A stretch of 64,000 nt of DNA, from the NCBI RefSeq assembly GCF_002846365.1, contig NZ_PJMW01000002.1:4092001-4156000 (forward strand), given 5' to 3'. Made by a program: the position numbers and the translations under genes. The notes beneath the pieces are model-generated. The model did no database searches, was not told the DNA's origin, and saw only the letters and a list, made by a program, of their open reading frames with translations. This document shows, piece by piece, positions 63,251 through 64,000 of this stretch. Origin of the DNA: Nocardia fluminea. GTDB taxonomy: Bacteria; Actinomycetota; Actinomycetes; Mycobacteriales; Mycobacteriaceae. The stretch's first letter is position 1. Every line of letters begins with the position of its first letter.

Positions 63251-63597
63251 GGACCGATCCTGAAGCTAAGGCAATCCTTTCCATGTAGTAACGATTTGGC
63301 AAAACCGGAGAACGGTGCTCCGAAACGCTTGCGGCACCAACCATTACCGCAGTTACGATCACGTGACCTGGCGAACCTACGACTCGGCAAACGTCCAGCG
63401 GGGGAGCAGCATCCGCATTGACGCGGCCAGTAGTATCGAACACATGTTCGAACGGGAGTGCGGGGCTCTCTTCGATCGACCGGGTGGCGAACTACTCGCA
63501 GAGGTGCAGCATGGGGCAAGAGGCGCAGTCGATCGGATCCATCCCAGCGTGCGAGCTGGTGGCTGATGCTGTCCGGCAGGGCGTGTTAGCGGGCGAT
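63251..63597. other. Element intergenic region with SOS box
   Basis: No confident gene. A 55-codon frame from ATG 63511 (GAGGTG upstream) to 63678 is possible but overlaps the repressor gene tail. Confidence 0.4.
63436..63451. promoter_or_regulatory. SOS (LexA) box TCGAAC-ACAT-GTTCGA
   Basis: Perfect match to the actinobacterial LexA operator TCGAAC-N4-GTTCGA. Lies inside the integrated element, between integrase and XRE repressor genes; likely links element expression or excision to DNA damage. Confidence 0.75.
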
Positions 63598-63873
63598 CTA
63601 CTTGCCAACCTTTTTCCCCCGGGCCTTGACGGTCTGAGCCTGTGCCGCATTAAGGAAATCGCCCGCGGTAACTCCTAGCGCCGGCGCGATTCTCAGGATC
63701 TGCTCGATCGTCAGCGTGAGCTTCCCGTTCTCGATCCGCGACAGCGTGGTGGTGTGAATTCCCGTTCGCTCAGACAGATCCGCCTGGGTCAGTCCAGCAC
63801 GGGCGCGCTCAGCGCGGAGGTGCGCAGCCAGCGCCTCATGCGCCAGCTCCTCAAGAGAGTCGGAGTGATCCAT
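63598..63873 (-). CDS. XRE family HTH protein (element repressor-like)
   Basis: 91 residues. Cro/C1-type HTH: LRAERARAGLTQADLSERTG, then TTTLSRIENGKLTLTIEQI, and a short basic tail (KARGKKVGK). ATG 63873 is used; the frame stays open upstream but that part has no coding character. Facing an integrase, it is probably the maintenance repressor or antitoxin of the element. Confidence 0.85.
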   Translation of the reverse strand: MDHSDSLEELAHEALAAHLRAERARAGLTQADLSERTGIHTTTLSRIENGKLTLTIEQILRIAPALGVTAGDFLNAAQAQTVKARGKKVGK

Positions 63874-64000
63874 GCGGCTAATTCTGATAGCAGATCGGCT
63901 AAATTTGCAACCCTTTCGGGGCGTGGCACCCTGCATGTCGTGTCCGGCAACCCGCGAGAAATCGATCATTGACACTTAGCGGCCCGGCTATGTAGCTTAG

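Noticed and set aside
63315..63566. 83-codon frame across the SOS box
   Set aside because: No ribosome site at its start, and composition does not look coding; the shorter frame at 63511 is only marginally better.

Overview
The window is high-GC DNA with many GTG starts and reads as a chromosome segment of a mycolic-acid actinomycete, most likely a Nocardia. The main support is gene order. From about 8.8 to 52.3 kb it follows, with insertions, the Mycobacterium tuberculosis block from sigA (Rv2703) to Rv2669: sigA, ppgK, suhB, cei, DUF4193, DUF3093, dut, DUF3710, hydrolase, OB-fold, DUF3159, the two Trk/Ceo proteins, APC permease, TrmA-like methylase, dxs, RNase D, DUF3000, hemE, hemG, hemQ, msrB, aftC, TAP-like hydrolase, RibD-like reductase, zapE, GNAT. 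AftC (arabinan synthesis) and ESX-type genes fit the same group. The Rv correspondences come from memory of that genome, not from a search.

Layout. 0.1-8.5 kb is accessory: a TetR/SDR divergent pair, a SWIM-protein/SNF2-helicase operon facing a second TetR gene, a DUF7455 zinc-ribbon protein, a DUF952 protein, a two-gene K+/H+ antiporter and an MHYT sensor. 8.7-23.4 kb is the conserved sigA-to-TrmA block, with a ShbA/SigD-like sigma gene between DUF3159 and the Trk genes. 23.4-27.5 kb has an HpnE-like flavoprotein, a SIMPL protein and a three-domain glutaminase. dxs follows.

29.8-38.7 kb is the most notable region, an insertion between dxs and RNase D. Leftward it holds a DUF3558 lipoprotein, a small unknown protein, a PPE-like gene that carries a frameshift, and an EspG-type chaperone. 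Rightward it holds an EspC-like small ESX protein translationally coupled to a 1490-residue protein with a WXG-like head, an RHS shell and a roughly 107-residue tip that looks like a BECR-fold ribonuclease toxin, then an overlapping AT-richer gene that is probably its immunity protein. I read this as a polymorphic toxin system exported by an ESX (type VII) apparatus encoded elsewhere.

38.9-52.3 kb returns to the conserved block (heme synthesis hemE-hemG-hemQ, a GT-C-like membrane protein, MsrB, AftC, a hydrolase lacking the serine nucleophile, RibD-like, ZapE, GNAT). 52.5-60.8 kb has an FMO-type monooxygenase, a LysR regulator, a long disordered protein, two adjacent proteins with restriction-endonuclease-like cores and a mraY gene away from the cell-wall cluster. 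61-61.7 kb holds four tRNAs (Val-GAC, Cys, Gly leftward; Val-CAC rightward). Directly after tRNA-Val(CAC) begins an integrated element (tyrosine integrase, a perfect actinobacterial SOS box, an XRE repressor) that runs out of the window.

Many genes have a TAnnnT -10 box ending 6-8 nt before the start codon and no Shine-Dalgarno, the signature of leaderless transcripts; this was also used to choose several starts.
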